Part shown: piece by piece, positions 35,602-49,042 of the stretch | Numbering within the stretch: the first letter of the stretch is position 1 | How the letters are laid out: each line of letters starts with the position of its first letter | Origin: Paludibacterium purpuratum | GTDB taxonomy: Bacteria > Pseudomonadota > Gammaproteobacteria > Burkholderiales > Chromobacteriaceae | Length of the DNA: 64,000 nt | Assembly: GCF_004363805.1 (NCBI RefSeq) | Contig: NZ_SNZP01000007.1 | Span: 186,001-250,000, forward strand | Reading direction: 5' to 3' | Program-made: the position numbers and the translations under genes | The notes under the pieces: generated by a model | What the model was told of the DNA's origin: nothing | Seen by the model: the letters and a program-made list of their open reading frames with translations, nothing else | Databases searched by the model: none

Positions 35602-36731
35602 GCCGCTTCTCCCAATGGGGTGCCGTCCATGCTGAATAGGCGGACAGAGAGCCGGTCGACGCTTGGTACGCGCGGCTGCATCATGGCGGCCAGATGCGCT
35701 TCCAACGCACACCAGAAGGCATGGGCGCGCGCGTCCGGCTGCAGTATTTGAATCACGTTTTCCACAGTATTGGCTTTCTCGATCTGTAAAACGATATCGG
35801 GCTCGAAGCCCTGCGCGGCGGCGAATTGCGCCACGCCGCGCATGGCCATGCGACTTTTGCTGGAGTGGGTGTCCCACGAGCCGTCCAATAGCTTGGCAAG
35901 CTTCCCTGGGTGACCCAGCATCCACAGGGCGCCGAGCCGGGCTTGCTTTTCGCGCAGGATGGTTTCGGTCTGGTCGAGCGAGTCGCCGATGAAGTTGGCG
36001 ATCTGCACCACCTGGTGTTTTTGCAGCTGCAAGGTGTCGGCGGCGAAGCCGCGGCCGATTTTCCCCGGCGTAAGCGCGATGGCCGGCGGCGGCGCGTCAC
36101 CCAGCGCCACGCGGATGTACACCTCGATCGAGGCGATCCAGGCGGCGAGCGACATCGGCTCGACGATGCCGCTGGTGCCGAGAATCGAAATGCCGCCGAC
36201 GATGCCGAGCAGCGGGTTGAACGTGCGCTTGGCGATCTTTTCGCCATCGACGCAACCAATGGCCAGGTCGAAGCCCGGGTCGAGTCGGCCGGCCAGCACT
36301 TCCTCCACCGCCCAGCGCATCATCTGGCGCGGCACCGGGTTGATCGCCGCTTCGCCGGGCGGAATGCGCAGGCCCGGCGCGGTGACGGTGCCGACGCCCT
36401 GGGCCGCCAGGTAGCGTAGCGTGCCGGTGCCATTCGGCCGCACCTCGGCGAAGATCGTCGCGCCGCGCGTGGTGTCAGGATCGTCGCCGGCGTATTTGAC
36501 GACCTCGGCGCGTACGCCGCCATCGCTTAAGGTCTGTACGCCGGCGACCGGTACCGGCAGGTAGAAATCCGGATCCGGCAGGCTGACCTCGACCGCATCG
36601 ACCGTGACGCCATCCAACAGTCGCAACAACGCGGCCTTGACGGCGGCGGTGGCGCAACTACCGGTGGTGCGTCCGCGCATCAGCCCGTTCGGGGCCGGTA
36701 CGTCGAGGTCGAAGGCGCGGCGCGTATTCAT
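35598..36731 (-). CDS. cbiD: Cobalt-precorrin-5B C1-methyltransferase
   Basis: 377 residues of the CbiD family. Motifs: LMRGRTTGSCATAAVKAALL, VKYAGDDPDTTRGATI, GVGTVTAPGLRIPPGEAAIN, and VGGISILGTSGIVEPMS. CbiD methylates C1 in the cobalt-early pathway, replacing CobF of the aerobic route. The ATG at 36731 overlaps the cbiX-cbiC stop (ATGA), and upstream in-frame residues are shadow. Confidence 0.95.
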   Translation of the reverse strand: MNTRRAFDLDVPAPNGLMRGRTTGSCATAAVKAALLRLLDGVTVDAVEVSLPDPDFYLPVPVAGVQTLSDGGVRAEVVKYAGDDPDTTRGATIFAEVRPNGTGTLRYLAAQGVGTVTAPGLRIPPGEAAINPVPRQMMRWAVEEVLAGRLDPGFDLAIGCVDGEKIAKRTFNPLLGIVGGISILGTSGIVEPMSLAAWIASIEVYIRVALGDAPPPAIALTPGKIGRGFAADTLQLQKHQVVQIANFIGDSLDQTETILREKQARLGALWMLGHPGKLAKLLDGSWDTHSSKSRMAMRGVAQFAAAQGFEPDIVLQIEKANTVENVIQILQPDARAHAFWCALEAHLAAMMQPRVPSVDRLSVRLFSMDGTPLGEAA

Positions 36732-38272
36732 CCTGCCTGCTTCTCCAGATACACCGCTTCGATCGCGGCGATCATCAACGCGTTGACCACGGTGGCCGCC
36801 CAAGGCGACCCGCCGCGCGTGCCGCTATTGGTGATGCGCGGCACCTGCATTAATTTTTTCAACGCGTCCTTGCATTCGCGCGTACCGACGAAGCCGACCG
36901 GCAGGCCGACCACCAATTGCGGACGCCAGCCGTGTTCGCGCACCAAGCGCACCACTTCCATGATGGCGGTCGGCGCATCGCCGATGGCGATCACCACGTC
37001 GTTGCCGAACTTTTCCCAGGCGCGGCGGATACCGGCGGCCGAACGGGTCAGCCCGTGCGCTTCCGCCATCAACCGCGTTTCCTCGTCGTGCACGCCGCAC
37101 CAGGTTTCCACACCCAGTTGCTTGAGTACCACGCGCTTGAGGCCGGTTTCGACCATGGTGACGTCGGTGACCACGCGCTGACAGCGCAACAGCGCGCGCA
37201 TGCCGATTTCGGCCGCCCCCGGCGAGAAGAACATCTCGTCGACGCAAGTGAAGTCGCCGGTGGTGTGCACCAGACGCTTGAGCGCCAGGTGCTGGTCGGG
37301 CGGGAAGCTCGACCAGTCGCGGCCTTCGGTGATGATGCGCATGCTTTCCGCTTCGATCGGGTGCGGTTGATAGCGCGGCCAGGCGATCTCGGCCGGCGTG
37401 CTGTCGGCGCGCGCCTTGAGATGGTGCGCGCGTTGCGGCAGGCCGACCTTGTGTTCCATGCCGACGATCTTGACCCGGTACTGGCACAGCGCGCAGTTCA
37501 TATTGGCGTCGCCGGCCACACCCTGTTCGGCGCGCTCCAGTAGGACTTCGGCCACGCGGCTGTCGACGCCCAGATAGCCGGCTTTGCGGATCTCAAGCTC
37601 GGGGTGGCGCTCGGCCAGATCGTCGGCGGCGCGATAGATGCGCTTGACCAGTACGCCGTCGAACAAGAAATAAGGCAATACGATCAGACGTTTGCAGCCC
37701 AGACGCGCCGCGCTTTGCAGGCCATCGGCCACCAGCGGTTCGGCGGTGCCGGAGTAGCAGACGAAGACGGCGCCGAAGCCCATGCCTTCTTGCAACATGC
37801 GCGCGAGTTTGGCGACGTCGCCGTTGGCGTCCGGGTCGGAGGTGCCGCGGCCGACCACCACCAGGCAGGTGTCGGCGCGCGCCACCGTTTCGGCCGATTG
37901 GGCTTCGGCGGCGACGATGCGTTCGCGGCAGACCGCCAGCAGGGTCGGGTGCAGATTCATGGTGGCGGCGAAATGGAAGCTCGCCGTCGGATAGTCGCGC
38001 GCCAGCGTCTGCCATTCGCTCGGCAAATCGTTTTTGGCGTGCATGGCGGCCAATAGTACCGCCGGCACCATGACGATACGCTTGGCGCCGGCGTCGATCA
38101 GCTGTTGCGCGGCGGCGCCGATGGTCGGTTCGGCGAATTCGAGAAAGCCATGCGCCAGTGCCGGGCGTTGCGCGCGCATCAGTTCGGTCAGTTGCATGAA
38201 TTCGTCGATGCCGTCGGGGTCGCGGCTGCCGTGCCCGGCCAATAGCACGGCGTAATCGTCGCGCTCGCTCAT
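36728..38272 (-). CDS. cbiX-cbiC: Fused sirohydrochlorin cobaltochelatase and precorrin-8X methylmutase
   Basis: 514 residues. The first 250 are two tandem CbiX/SirB-type chelatase domains ([13 protein letters not shown] with its metal His; a second [15 protein letters not shown]). They end in MNCALCQYR (about 257-265), the MxCxxC site that holds a 4Fe-4S cluster in long CbiX. The rest is a CobH/CbiC methylmutase ([58 protein letters not shown]). Cobalt insertion is thus fused to the methyl shift far later in the pathway. It overlaps cbiE and cbiD by ATGA. Confidence 0.94.
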   Translation of the reverse strand: MSERDDYAVLLAGHGSRDPDGIDEFMQLTELMRAQRPALAHGFLEFAEPTIGAAAQQLIDAGAKRIVMVPAVLLAAMHAKNDLPSEWQTLARDYPTASFHFAATMNLHPTLLAVCRERIVAAEAQSAETVARADTCLVVVGRGTSDPDANGDVAKLARMLQEGMGFGAVFVCYSGTAEPLVADGLQSAARLGCKRLIVLPYFLFDGVLVKRIYRAADDLAERHPELEIRKAGYLGVDSRVAEVLLERAEQGVAGDANMNCALCQYRVKIVGMEHKVGLPQRAHHLKARADSTPAEIAWPRYQPHPIEAESMRIITEGRDWSSFPPDQHLALKRLVHTTGDFTCVDEMFFSPGAAEIGMRALLRCQRVVTDVTMVETGLKRVVLKQLGVETWCGVHDEETRLMAEAHGLTRSAAGIRRAWEKFGNDVVIAIGDAPTAIMEVVRLVREHGWRPQLVVGLPVGFVGTRECKDALKKLMQVPRITNSGTRGGSPWAATVVNALMIAAIEAVYLEKQAG

Positions 38273-38979
38273 GCCGAGACTCCCGGCGGCGGTTCGATCT
38301 GGCTTGCCATCGGCGTCTTGCAACGGATCAACATGATGCTCATGTCCGAACAGCGGTGCTCGGCGCATTCGGCGAGCGTGCCGTGCCATTCCGCCTCGTT
38401 GCGCGTCAGGTTTTCCCATACCTCGGTTTTCAACTCGGGATCGATGCCGTTTTCCAGCAGGTAGGCGGCGATGTGCCAGGGCATGAAGGAGCGCGCTTCA
38501 TCCCACGGGCAGGGGATCACGATGGCGTTGCGCTGGTCTTGCAATACGTGCACCAGGTGGCGCTTGAACGGCGTCAGGTCGCCGCGGCGATGGAAGGTGA
38601 TGAAGCTGGTTTCGTCGAAGCAGACCTTGGCGCGCGAGGCCAGTACCTGGGCCGAGGTAATGCCGGGCATGGTTTCCACCGGGTGGCCGCAGGCGCGTTC
38701 GACCCGTTCCAGATATTGGAAGCCGCTGAAGTGGATATCGCCCATGAAAACCACCACGCAGCGCTTGCCGGCATGATGCATGGCGGCAACGATATCGAGT
38801 TGCGCCACCTGGTCGCGGTAGCCCATCTGTACGATTTCGGCCGTGGCGGGGATCAGGGGGCGCACGACATCGATCACGGCATTGAAGCCGGCCACCACGT
38901 CGGCGTTGGCCAGCAGCTCGGCCGAACGTCTCGGCAAGTATCCAATGTCGCCGGGGCCGGCGCCGATGCAAATAATCAT
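38269..38979 (-). CDS. cbiE: Cobalt-precorrin-7 C5-methyltransferase, CbiE only
   Basis: 236 residues: a tetrapyrrole methylase ([51 protein letters not shown]) of the CbiE/N-terminal CobL group, methylating C5. No CbiT-like decarboxylating methyltransferase domain follows, and none is next door. The last 30 residues show no recognised domain. Overlaps cobA and cbiX-cbiC by ATGA. Confidence 0.9.
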   Translation of the reverse strand: MIICIGAGPGDIGYLPRRSAELLANADVVAGFNAVIDVVRPLIPATAEIVQMGYRDQVAQLDIVAAMHHAGKRCVVVFMGDIHFSGFQYLERVERACGHPVETMPGITSAQVLASRAKVCFDETSFITFHRRGDLTPFKRHLVHVLQDQRNAIVIPCPWDEARSFMPWHIAAYLLENGIDPELKTEVWENLTRNEAEWHGTLAECAEHRCSDMSIMLIRCKTPMASQIEPPPGVSA

Positions 38980-39737
38980 GTCAATTCCTTGTGTTGCGTC
39001 GATGAGATAACCGTTTTTGCGCGGGCCAGGCCGACTGTCTGGCCGATGATCAACAGCGCCGGGCTGCCGATGCCCCGGCGCTCGACTTCAAGCGCCAGGG
39101 TGGCGAGGCTCGCCAGCGCTTGGCGTTGTTCGGGGCGCGTGCCGTACTGGATGGCGGCGGCCGGCGTGTCGCCGGACAGGCCGCCGGCCATCAGCGCATC
39201 GGCGATGTGGCTCACATGATTGAGCCCCATATAGATGACCAGCGTCATGGCGCTGCGAGCCAGGAGGGCCCAATCCGGCTCGTCGCCGTCTTTGTGGCTA
39301 TGGCCGGAGACAAAGGTCACGCCGTGCGCGCAGTGGCGATGGGTCAACGGGATGCCCAGCGTGGCCGGGACGGCGCTGCCCGATGTGATGCCGTTGACGA
39401 CTTCCACGTCGATGCCGGCCGCGCATAAGGTCTGCATTTCTTCGCCGCCGCGACCGAAAATGAACGGGTCGCCCCCCTTGATGCGCGCCACGGTACGGCC
39501 TTCGAGCGCGGCGGCAAGCATCAATGCCTCGATCTCGTGCTGTGCTGCCGAGTGCGCACCGCAACGCTTGCCGACGTGCACCACTTCCACGTCGGGTGCG
39601 GCGAACTGCAGCACCTCGGGGTTGGCCAGGTCGTCGATCAAGACGAGGTCGGCCTGCTTGATCAGGCGTACCGCCTTCAGCGTCAACAGTTCTACGTCGC
39701 CGGGGCCGGCGCCGATCAAAAATACCTTGCCCGTCAT
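38976..39737 (-). CDS. cobA: Uroporphyrinogen-III C-methyltransferase (SUMT)
   Basis: 253 residues. It makes precorrin-2 from uroporphyrinogen III with two SAM. Clear markers: [90 protein letters not shown]. It has no CysG-type dehydrogenase domain, so precorrin-2 oxidation to sirohydrochlorin is elsewhere. ATG 39737 overlaps the chlI-chlD stop (ATGA). Confidence 0.95.
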   Translation of the reverse strand: MTGKVFLIGAGPGDVELLTLKAVRLIKQADLVLIDDLANPEVLQFAAPDVEVVHVGKRCGAHSAAQHEIEALMLAAALEGRTVARIKGGDPFIFGRGGEEMQTLCAAGIDVEVVNGITSGSAVPATLGIPLTHRHCAHGVTFVSGHSHKDGDEPDWALLARSAMTLVIYMGLNHVSHIADALMAGGLSGDTPAAAIQYGTRPEQRQALASLATLALEVERRGIGSPALLIIGQTVGLARAKTVISSTQHKELT

Positions 39738-41650
39738 CGGCCAAGCCTTTCGCGAATCGTTAAAGACAGATACTCGCCAGTGAGTTGATCCAGTGGCAGG
39801 TATTCGGCGGACAAGGCCTGGGCGAGTTGTTTGGTTTGCCCCAGGCGCACAAAGCCGGTTTCGGTGTCCAGTACCAGTGCGGCGTGGCCGGCCTCGGCCA
39901 GTTGCCGCGCGGTGGCCAGCGCTTCGCGCCACGGGTCCTGGCCTGCCGTCAGCGCCACGTTGGCGCGACCGTCGGACAGAATCACCAATAGCGGCGCCAG
40001 TTGCTCCGGGCTGCGCGCCAGCACCTCGCCGGCCAGCGCCAACGCGTGCGGCAGCGGGGTGCGCCCGCCGGTGGGGAGCGATTCCAGGGCCGCGTGCGCT
40101 TGTTCCACTTGGCGTGTCGGCGCCAATACCAATTGCGCTTCGTTGCCGCGGAAGGCGATCACGCCGACCTGGTCGCGGCGCTGATAGGCGTCCGACAATA
40201 GGCCGAGCACGCACCCCTTCACCGCCGCCATGCGTTGTGCGGCCGCCATCGAGCCCGAGGCATCGACCACCAGCAAAATCAGATTGCCCTGCTGGCCGAC
40301 GCGCTCCTTGCGGTGCAAGTCGGCGCGGGTCACGGAAAACGCCTCGGGATTTCGCATCAGGGCGTGGCGCAGCGTGGCGTCGAGCGCCAACTGATCGGGC
40401 GCCTCGTCCGGCACGGCGCGCACGTAGCGGCCGGTCGCGCTGTGTTGCGCTTGGCTTCGTCGGCCGCTGGCGGCGTTCGTGCGGGGCTGGCTATCGACTT
40501 GCAGCTGGCCGACCTGCGCCGGCGCGGCGGCGGCGATCATGGTGTCGCCGCCTTCCCCCTGATCTGGCTCCGCGTCCTGCTGCGGATCCTGGGGTTCGTC
40601 GGCATCGTGCTGCGGCGCCGGTTCGGCGCTCGGCGGCGTTTCTTGATGGCGTTGCAACAGTTGTTCCAGTTTTTCCTGATCCAGACCGGTCTGCTCGAAC
40701 GGTTTGTGGCGGCGGCGGTGCGGCAGCACCAGCAGTGCGGCGTCGCGCACGTCCAACGCCGTGACCTGCGCACGCCCGGCCAGGGCGGCTTGAGCGCGCG
40801 CGGCTTTGTACAGCACGATGTCGGCGCGCAGGCTGGCAACCTCGAATTCGCAGCATAGCTCGCTGATAAAGGACAGCAGGCTATCCGGCATTTGCGTGGC
40901 TTCCAGATGGGCGCGGGCATGTGCCAGGCCGGCACGCAAGGCATCGCCATCGGGCTGCCACCGCCGGGCGAAGCCCGCCGGGTCGGCCTCGAACGCCAGG
41001 CGGCGGCGCACCACCTCGCTGCGCTCGGTCGGTTGCTGCGGCGCGCTGACATCCACCATCAAGCCGAAACGGTCGAGCAACTGCGGTCGCAGATTGCCTT
41101 CTTCCTGGTTCATGGTGCCAATGAGCGAGATACGTGCCGGGTGCGTCAACGACAGGCCTTCGCGTTCCACGGTGTTGCTGCCCATGGCCGCGACATCCAG
41201 CAGAACGTCCACCAGATGATCGGCCAGCAGATTGACTTCATCGATATACAAGATGCCGCGGTGCGCACGCGCCAGCAGACCGGGCTTGAACGTTTGCCGG
41301 CCCTTTTGCAATGCCGCCTCGAAGTCCAGGCTGCCGAGCACGCGGTCTTCGGTGGCGCCGAGCGGCAAGTTGACGAAGGGCGCCGGCGCGTCCTGCGCCG
41401 CTGGGGGCTTCGCCGAGCAGACCGGGCATTCGGCCAGCGGCGAGGCCGGGTCGCAGTTGAAGCCGCAGCCCGCCGTGCGCGCAATATGCGGCAGGAGCTC
41501 GGCCAGGCCGCGCGCGGCGGTGCTCTTGGCGCTGCCCTTGTCGCCGCGGATCAAGACGCCGCCGAGCGTCGGGTCGACTGCGCACAGCAACAGCGCCTGT
41601 TTGAGCTGTGGCTGGCCGACGATGGCGGCAAAGGGATAAACCAGTTTCAT
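39734..41650 (-). CDS. ChlI-ChlD fused chelatase ATPase (putative cobaltochelatase subunit)
   Basis: 638 residues. The AAA+ domain (about 1-330) has Walker A RGDKGSAKSTAARG, a four-cysteine cluster within residues 62-78 (C62, C66, C75, C78), LGSLDFEAALQKG, and Walker B RGILYIDEVNLLAD. An acidic, Gln/Pro-rich linker (about 380-430) leads to a von Willebrand A domain with MIDAS LLVVDASGSM and TGGRTPLPHAL. This matches magnesium-chelatase I plus D subunits in one chain, which in bacteria without chlorophyll accompany CobN in place of CobS/CobT. It lies two bases after cobN and overlaps cobA. Confidence 0.92.
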   Translation of the reverse strand: MKLVYPFAAIVGQPQLKQALLLCAVDPTLGGVLIRGDKGSAKSTAARGLAELLPHIARTAGCGFNCDPASPLAECPVCSAKPPAAQDAPAPFVNLPLGATEDRVLGSLDFEAALQKGRQTFKPGLLARAHRGILYIDEVNLLADHLVDVLLDVAAMGSNTVEREGLSLTHPARISLIGTMNQEEGNLRPQLLDRFGLMVDVSAPQQPTERSEVVRRRLAFEADPAGFARRWQPDGDALRAGLAHARAHLEATQMPDSLLSFISELCCEFEVASLRADIVLYKAARAQAALAGRAQVTALDVRDAALLVLPHRRRHKPFEQTGLDQEKLEQLLQRHQETPPSAEPAPQHDADEPQDPQQDAEPDQGEGGDTMIAAAAPAQVGQLQVDSQPRTNAASGRRSQAQHSATGRYVRAVPDEAPDQLALDATLRHALMRNPEAFSVTRADLHRKERVGQQGNLILLVVDASGSMAAAQRMAAVKGCVLGLLSDAYQRRDQVGVIAFRGNEAQLVLAPTRQVEQAHAALESLPTGGRTPLPHALALAGEVLARSPEQLAPLLVILSDGRANVALTAGQDPWREALATARQLAEAGHAALVLDTETGFVRLGQTKQLAQALSAEYLPLDQLTGEYLSLTIRERLGR

Positions 41651-41652
41651 CG

Positions 41653-45605
<3,953 letters not shown>

Positions 45606-45609
<4 letters not shown>

Positions 45610-46661
45610 GCGATACCTCCGTCGATCTGGTCGATGCGTTTCCATTTATAAATGGCGGCCGACAGTACCCAGGTGACTAGGAAAATGCCCACCACGAAGT
45701 AACCGAAATGCGCCAGGTTTTCGTTCAGTTCGCCGATCGTATCCCAGAACCAGCCGGACAGATGCAGCTTGCTGGCCACCAGTCCAAGGGCCTCCAGTCC
45801 GCCGATGATGACCGCCACCAGAACCGAGACCAGGGTGATGGTCAGGTTGTACCACAGCTTGCGGATCGGACTGACGAAGGCCCAGCCGTAGACGCCGACC
45901 ATCATCAGGCTGTCGAGTGTGTCGACCAGCGCCATGCCGGCGGCGAACAGTATCGGGAATGCCATGACGTGCCACAAGGAAATGCCCTGGGCGGCTTGCG
46001 AGCCGGCCATGGCGAACAGGGCGATTTCGGTGGTGGTGTCGAATCCCAGACCGAACAAAAATCCGATCGGGAAGAGGTGCCAGCTTTTGCTGACCATGCG
46101 GAACAACGGCCGCAGCAGGCGCGCCACCAAACCCCGACTGGCCAGCAAAATATTCAGCTGTTCTTCGCAGATCGGTTCGCCGCGTTGCGCGCGGCGGAAG
46201 TTGTGCCAAATACCCTTGAGCGCCGACAGGTTGAGCGCGGCCAGCGCCAGCAGGAATAGCGCGGAGGCCGAGGTGCTGATGACGCCGCCGACTTCTTTGA
46301 GGCTGCCGATCTCGCCCTGCAGCGAGGCGGTGGTGAAGACAATGATGGCGACCATCAAAATCACCACCGAGGAGTGGCCGAGCGAAAAATACAGGCCGAC
46401 GCCGAACGGGCGTTGGTTTTCCTGCATCAGCTTGCGTACTGTGTTGTCGATGGCGGCGATATGGTCGGCGTCCACGGCGTGGCGCAAACCGAAGATGTAG
46501 GCCAGCAGTGCCATGCCCAGCAGGGTCGGACGTTCGGAGAAGGCGTAGAGCGCCCAGGCCCAGGCGGCCAGGTTGGCGATCAGCAGGAAGGAAATCGTGG
46601 CGGCCAGTTGACGCTTGCCGGCAGGATGGTCCCCGGTCAGTGCGGAAAGGTCGAATTTCAT
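45606..46661 (-). CDS. NiCoT-family nickel/cobalt transporter
   Basis: 351 residues, about eight membrane helices. The family signature RHAVDADHIAAIDN is at about 60-73, with LGHSSVV and FGLGFDTTTEIALF following. It is a HoxN/NixA-like permease. Being first in a cobalamin-riboswitch transcript, cobalt is the likely substrate. GAGGG before ATG 46661 sets the start, and this Shine-Dalgarno is inside a potential hairpin. Upstream in-frame sequence to 46745 lies within the riboswitch leader and is not considered coding. Confidence 0.93.
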
Positions 46662-46664
46662 GTT

Positions 46665-46700
46665 GCCCTCGGTTGACTGCGCGTCGCCGAGAGCGAGGGC
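46665..46700 (-). promoter_or_regulatory. Shine-Dalgarno-sequestering hairpin of the cobalamin riboswitch
   Basis: GCCCTCG at 46665-46671 and CGAGGGC at 46694-46700 are perfect complements. In the mRNA the 3' arm carries the GAGGG that precedes the transporter ATG by a few bases. This fits the 'translation off' conformation of a cobalamin riboswitch expression platform. Confidence 0.6.
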
Positions 46701-46726
46701 TGCGGCCGTAAGGCGGATCGGCCGCA
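46701..46726 (-). promoter_or_regulatory. GC-rich hairpin between aptamer and sequestor
   Basis: TGCGGCCG (46701-46708) and CGGCCGCA (46719-46726) form a perfect 8-bp stem with a 10-base loop directly beside the sequestor. No U-tract follows. It may be an alternative partner in riboswitch switching. Confidence 0.5.
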
Positions 46727-46775
46727 TGCTTGTCTCCCGGCGCACCCCGACCGGTTTTAGCTCACGTCGACAATG

Positions 46776-46963
46776 TGACGGCCGGTCTCCTGGCTCGCGC
46801 GTCTTGGCCCACGGAACCCTCCGATCTTGTTCGGAGGGTTCTTAGATCGCCTTCCCAAGCTTGCGCTCAGTGGCATTCGATCCGGACTCTTCGCTTACAG
46901 TTGCGGGGGCAGCTGCGGTATTGAACCGCATTCCCGTTTCACCCTACTGGGCACCGTCATGAA
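46776..46963 (-). promoter_or_regulatory. Cobalamin riboswitch aptamer
   Basis: On the minus strand in order: GGGTGAAACGGGAA (46944-46931), GCTGCCCCCGCAACTGTAAG (from 46913), GCCACTG (46874-46868), GGGAAGGC (46856-46849), and the B12 box AGCCAGGAGACCGGCC (46795-46780). These are the conserved elements of the AdoCbl/cobalamin riboswitch in the right order and spacing. An extra 11-bp hairpin, GAACCCTCCGA with its complement (46814-46841), sits between the last two. It should repress the cobalt transporter, and through coupling the long cob operon, when cobalamin is plentiful. Confidence 0.95.
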
Positions 46964-46969
46964 AGCGCG

Positions 46970-46998
46970 ATATTACGTGATGATTGAATATTTGGGAA
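46970..46998 (-). promoter_or_regulatory. Candidate sigma-70 promoter of the riboswitch transcript
   Basis: On the minus strand TAATAT (46975-46970) lies 17 bases after TTCCCA (46998-46993). The -10 is good and the -35 is 4 of 6. The predicted transcript start, near 46963, fits the first paired element of the riboswitch. Confidence 0.5.
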
Positions 46999-47021
46999 AG
47001 AGTGGTTGACGAAAATTTGAT

Positions 47022-47999
47022 CTAGCTCCGGGACAAGGCTTGTGCCAACCGTGCCCAGGCGGTCTCGTCCGCCGGCAGGCCAAAGCGCAGACTGGCCGGC
47101 TCGGCGAATAAGCGCACCCATACGCCTTGGCGCGCCAGTTGCCGATGCACCACAGCGGCATCGTTGTGCCGCAGCCATTGAAACATCGGCGAGCCGCCGT
47201 CCGGTGTCAAGCCGTGTTCGGACAGTAGCGCGGCAAGCCGGATGCTTTCGCGCGGCAGGCGTTCGCGCATGGCGGCGTGCCAGTCGCGGTCTTGCAACGC
47301 CAGTCGCACCGCCTGGCGCGTCGGTCCCGCCAATGCCCAGGGGCCGAGCTCCTCTTGCAGTGCTTGCAGCAGCGCCGGCCAGGCGAAGACAAAGCCGGCG
47401 CGCGCGCCGGCCAGTCCGAAGAACTTGCCGATCGAACGCAGAACGATCAGCCCCGGCTGGCCGACCAACGGCAGCAGACTGCGTTCAGGCGTGACGTCGA
47501 GAAAGGTTTCGTCCAACAGCAGCCAGCCGCCTCGGGCCGCTAGTCGCGCCAGCCAGTCGTGCAACTGCCGCGGTTCCGGTAGCCAGCCGGTGGGATTGTT
47601 CGGCGTGGTGAGTTGTAGGACGTCTAGCTGGTCGAGTTGGGCGTCGATGGCGTCGGGCGACAGCCGCTCGATGCGGTGGCCCTGGCGTTGCCAGGCATAC
47701 GGGTGCTCGGCATAAGTGAAGTCCAGCAGGCCGACCCGGCAGGGCGCGCGCAGCCGCGGCAAGGCCTGGATGGCGGCTTGCGAGCCGGCGACGGCCAAGT
47801 GCGCCTCCGTGCCGTAGAAAGCGGTCGCCGCGTTTTCCAGTCCGTCATCCGGCTCCGGCAATCGCTGCCAAGCGCGCGCATCGACGGCCGGAACCGGCCA
47901 ACCGTGCGGGTTGAGCCCGGTCGATAGGTCGACCCAATCTTCCGCGGCGATGCCGTAGCGTTGCGCCGCCGCGAGAATACCGCCGCCATGTTCAAGCAT
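47022..47999 (-). CDS. cobC/cobD: L-threonine-O-3-phosphate decarboxylase
   Basis: 325 residues of the class I aminotransferase fold (cobC in Pseudomonas naming, cobD in Salmonella; not the phosphatase). It makes (R)-1-amino-2-propanol O-phosphate, the corrin side-chain linker. [36 protein letters not shown] and the PLP-lysine motif VLRSIGKFFGLAGARAGF are visible. ATG 47999 overlaps the cbiB stop by eight bases; an upstream TTG (48011) is unlikely. It ends before the riboswitch promoter. Confidence 0.94.
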   Translation of the reverse strand: MLEHGGGILAAAQRYGIAAEDWVDLSTGLNPHGWPVPAVDARAWQRLPEPDDGLENAATAFYGTEAHLAVAGSQAAIQALPRLRAPCRVGLLDFTYAEHPYAWQRQGHRIERLSPDAIDAQLDQLDVLQLTTPNNPTGWLPEPRQLHDWLARLAARGGWLLLDETFLDVTPERSLLPLVGQPGLIVLRSIGKFFGLAGARAGFVFAWPALLQALQEELGPWALAGPTRQAVRLALQDRDWHAAMRERLPRESIRLAALLSEHGLTPDGGSPMFQWLRHNDAAVVHRQLARQGVWVRLFAEPASLRFGLPADETAWARLAQALSRS

Positions 48000-48930
48000 G
48001 AAAGCCTCCAAAGCTCAAGCCGACGACGAGCGCCAGCACGCCCCAGGCCCACATGCCGCGCCGGACCAGCGCGACCGCGCGGCGAATGTCGGCGGTGGTC
48101 GGCTCGCGGCCCTCGCCCAATGGCGGGCGTTCTTTGCTCTTGCCGTGGTAGATCGCCGCGCCGCCAAGCGAAATATTCAGTGCGCCGGCGCCGGCCGCCA
48201 TGACCGGCCCGGCATTCGGGCTATACCAAGTCGGTGCCTGTGCGCGCCAGCAGCGCCAGCCGACGCGGGTGTTGCCGAGCAGGACGTAAGTCAAGGCGGT
48301 TAGACGCGCGGGGATCAGGTTCATCAAATCGTCGAAACGCGCCGCGGCCCAGCCGAAGTATTGATAGCGCTGGTTGCGGTAGCCCCACATGGCATCCAGC
48401 GTATTCGACAGCCGATACAGCACCACCCCGGGCGCGCCGGCGATCAGGAACCAGAACAACGCGGAAAACACCGCGTCGCCGCCGTTTTCCAACACCGATT
48501 CGACCGTGGCGCGCGCCACCTGGCTTTCGCTCAACTGCTCGGTCTGGCGGCTGACGATCATGCCGACACGCTGGCGCGCCAGCGGCAGGTCGTGGTTTTC
48601 CAATGCTGCGGCCACGGCTTCGGCGTGTTTGGCCAGGCTCTGTGCGCCGATGGCCAGATACAGCACCACCACCGATGCCGCCAGGCCGATGCCCGGCAAA
48701 CTGCCGAGCCAGCGTGCCAATAGGGTGAACGGCAGCAAAAGCAGCACGATGCCGAGCACGCCGTAGAGCCTCATGCGCCAGGCGGGCACGGCATTGCACG
48801 CGCGCGGATAAAGCAGCGCTTCGACGCGTTGTGTCAGGCGGCCGAAACCGACTAGCGGGTGAAAACAACGCGGCTCGGCCAGCAGACGGTCGAGCAAAAG
48901 CGCAGGCAAAACAAGACTGGCGTTTATCAC
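47992..48930 (-). CDS. cbiB: Adenosylcobinamide-phosphate synthase
   Basis: 312 residues, with several membrane helices; it attaches the aminopropanol (phosphate) to adenosylcobyric acid. Markers: [68 protein letters not shown] and [20 protein letters not shown]. It starts with GTG (48928-48930); the ribosome-binding site is weak (AGG at about ten bases). It is divergent from cobQ and coupled to the decarboxylase gene. Confidence 0.94.
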   Translation of the reverse strand: MINASLVLPALLLDRLLAEPRCFHPLVGFGRLTQRVEALLYPRACNAVPAWRMRLYGVLGIVLLLLPFTLLARWLGSLPGIGLAASVVVLYLAIGAQSLAKHAEAVAAALENHDLPLARQRVGMIVSRQTEQLSESQVARATVESVLENGGDAVFSALFWFLIAGAPGVVLYRLSNTLDAMWGYRNQRYQYFGWAAARFDDLMNLIPARLTALTYVLLGNTRVGWRCWRAQAPTWYSPNAGPVMAAGAGALNISLGGAAIYHGKSKERPPLGEGREPTTADIRRAVALVRRGMWAWGVLALVVGLSFGGFHA

Positions 48931-49042
48931 GATAGAGGCCTATATTTCGGCGCTTGCGACCGGCGGCATCGCTGCCGTTGGTCTGGAAAAAGTCGCCATT
49001 CTAGGACGTGCGCAAAAAAAATGCGCGTTCGGAGATCAAATC
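48931..49042. promoter_or_regulatory. Divergent cbiB / cobQ promoter region
   Basis: 112 bases that must contain promoters for both genes. I find no cobalamin riboswitch elements here. A small hairpin, GCGCA, A-tract, TGCGC, lies about 20 bases ahead of the cobQ ribosome-binding site GGAGAT. Confidence 0.4.

Noticed and set aside
46662-46745. N-terminal extension of the cobalt transporter
   Set aside because: Lies in the riboswitch expression platform; MKFDLSAL with GAGGG upstream is the better start.
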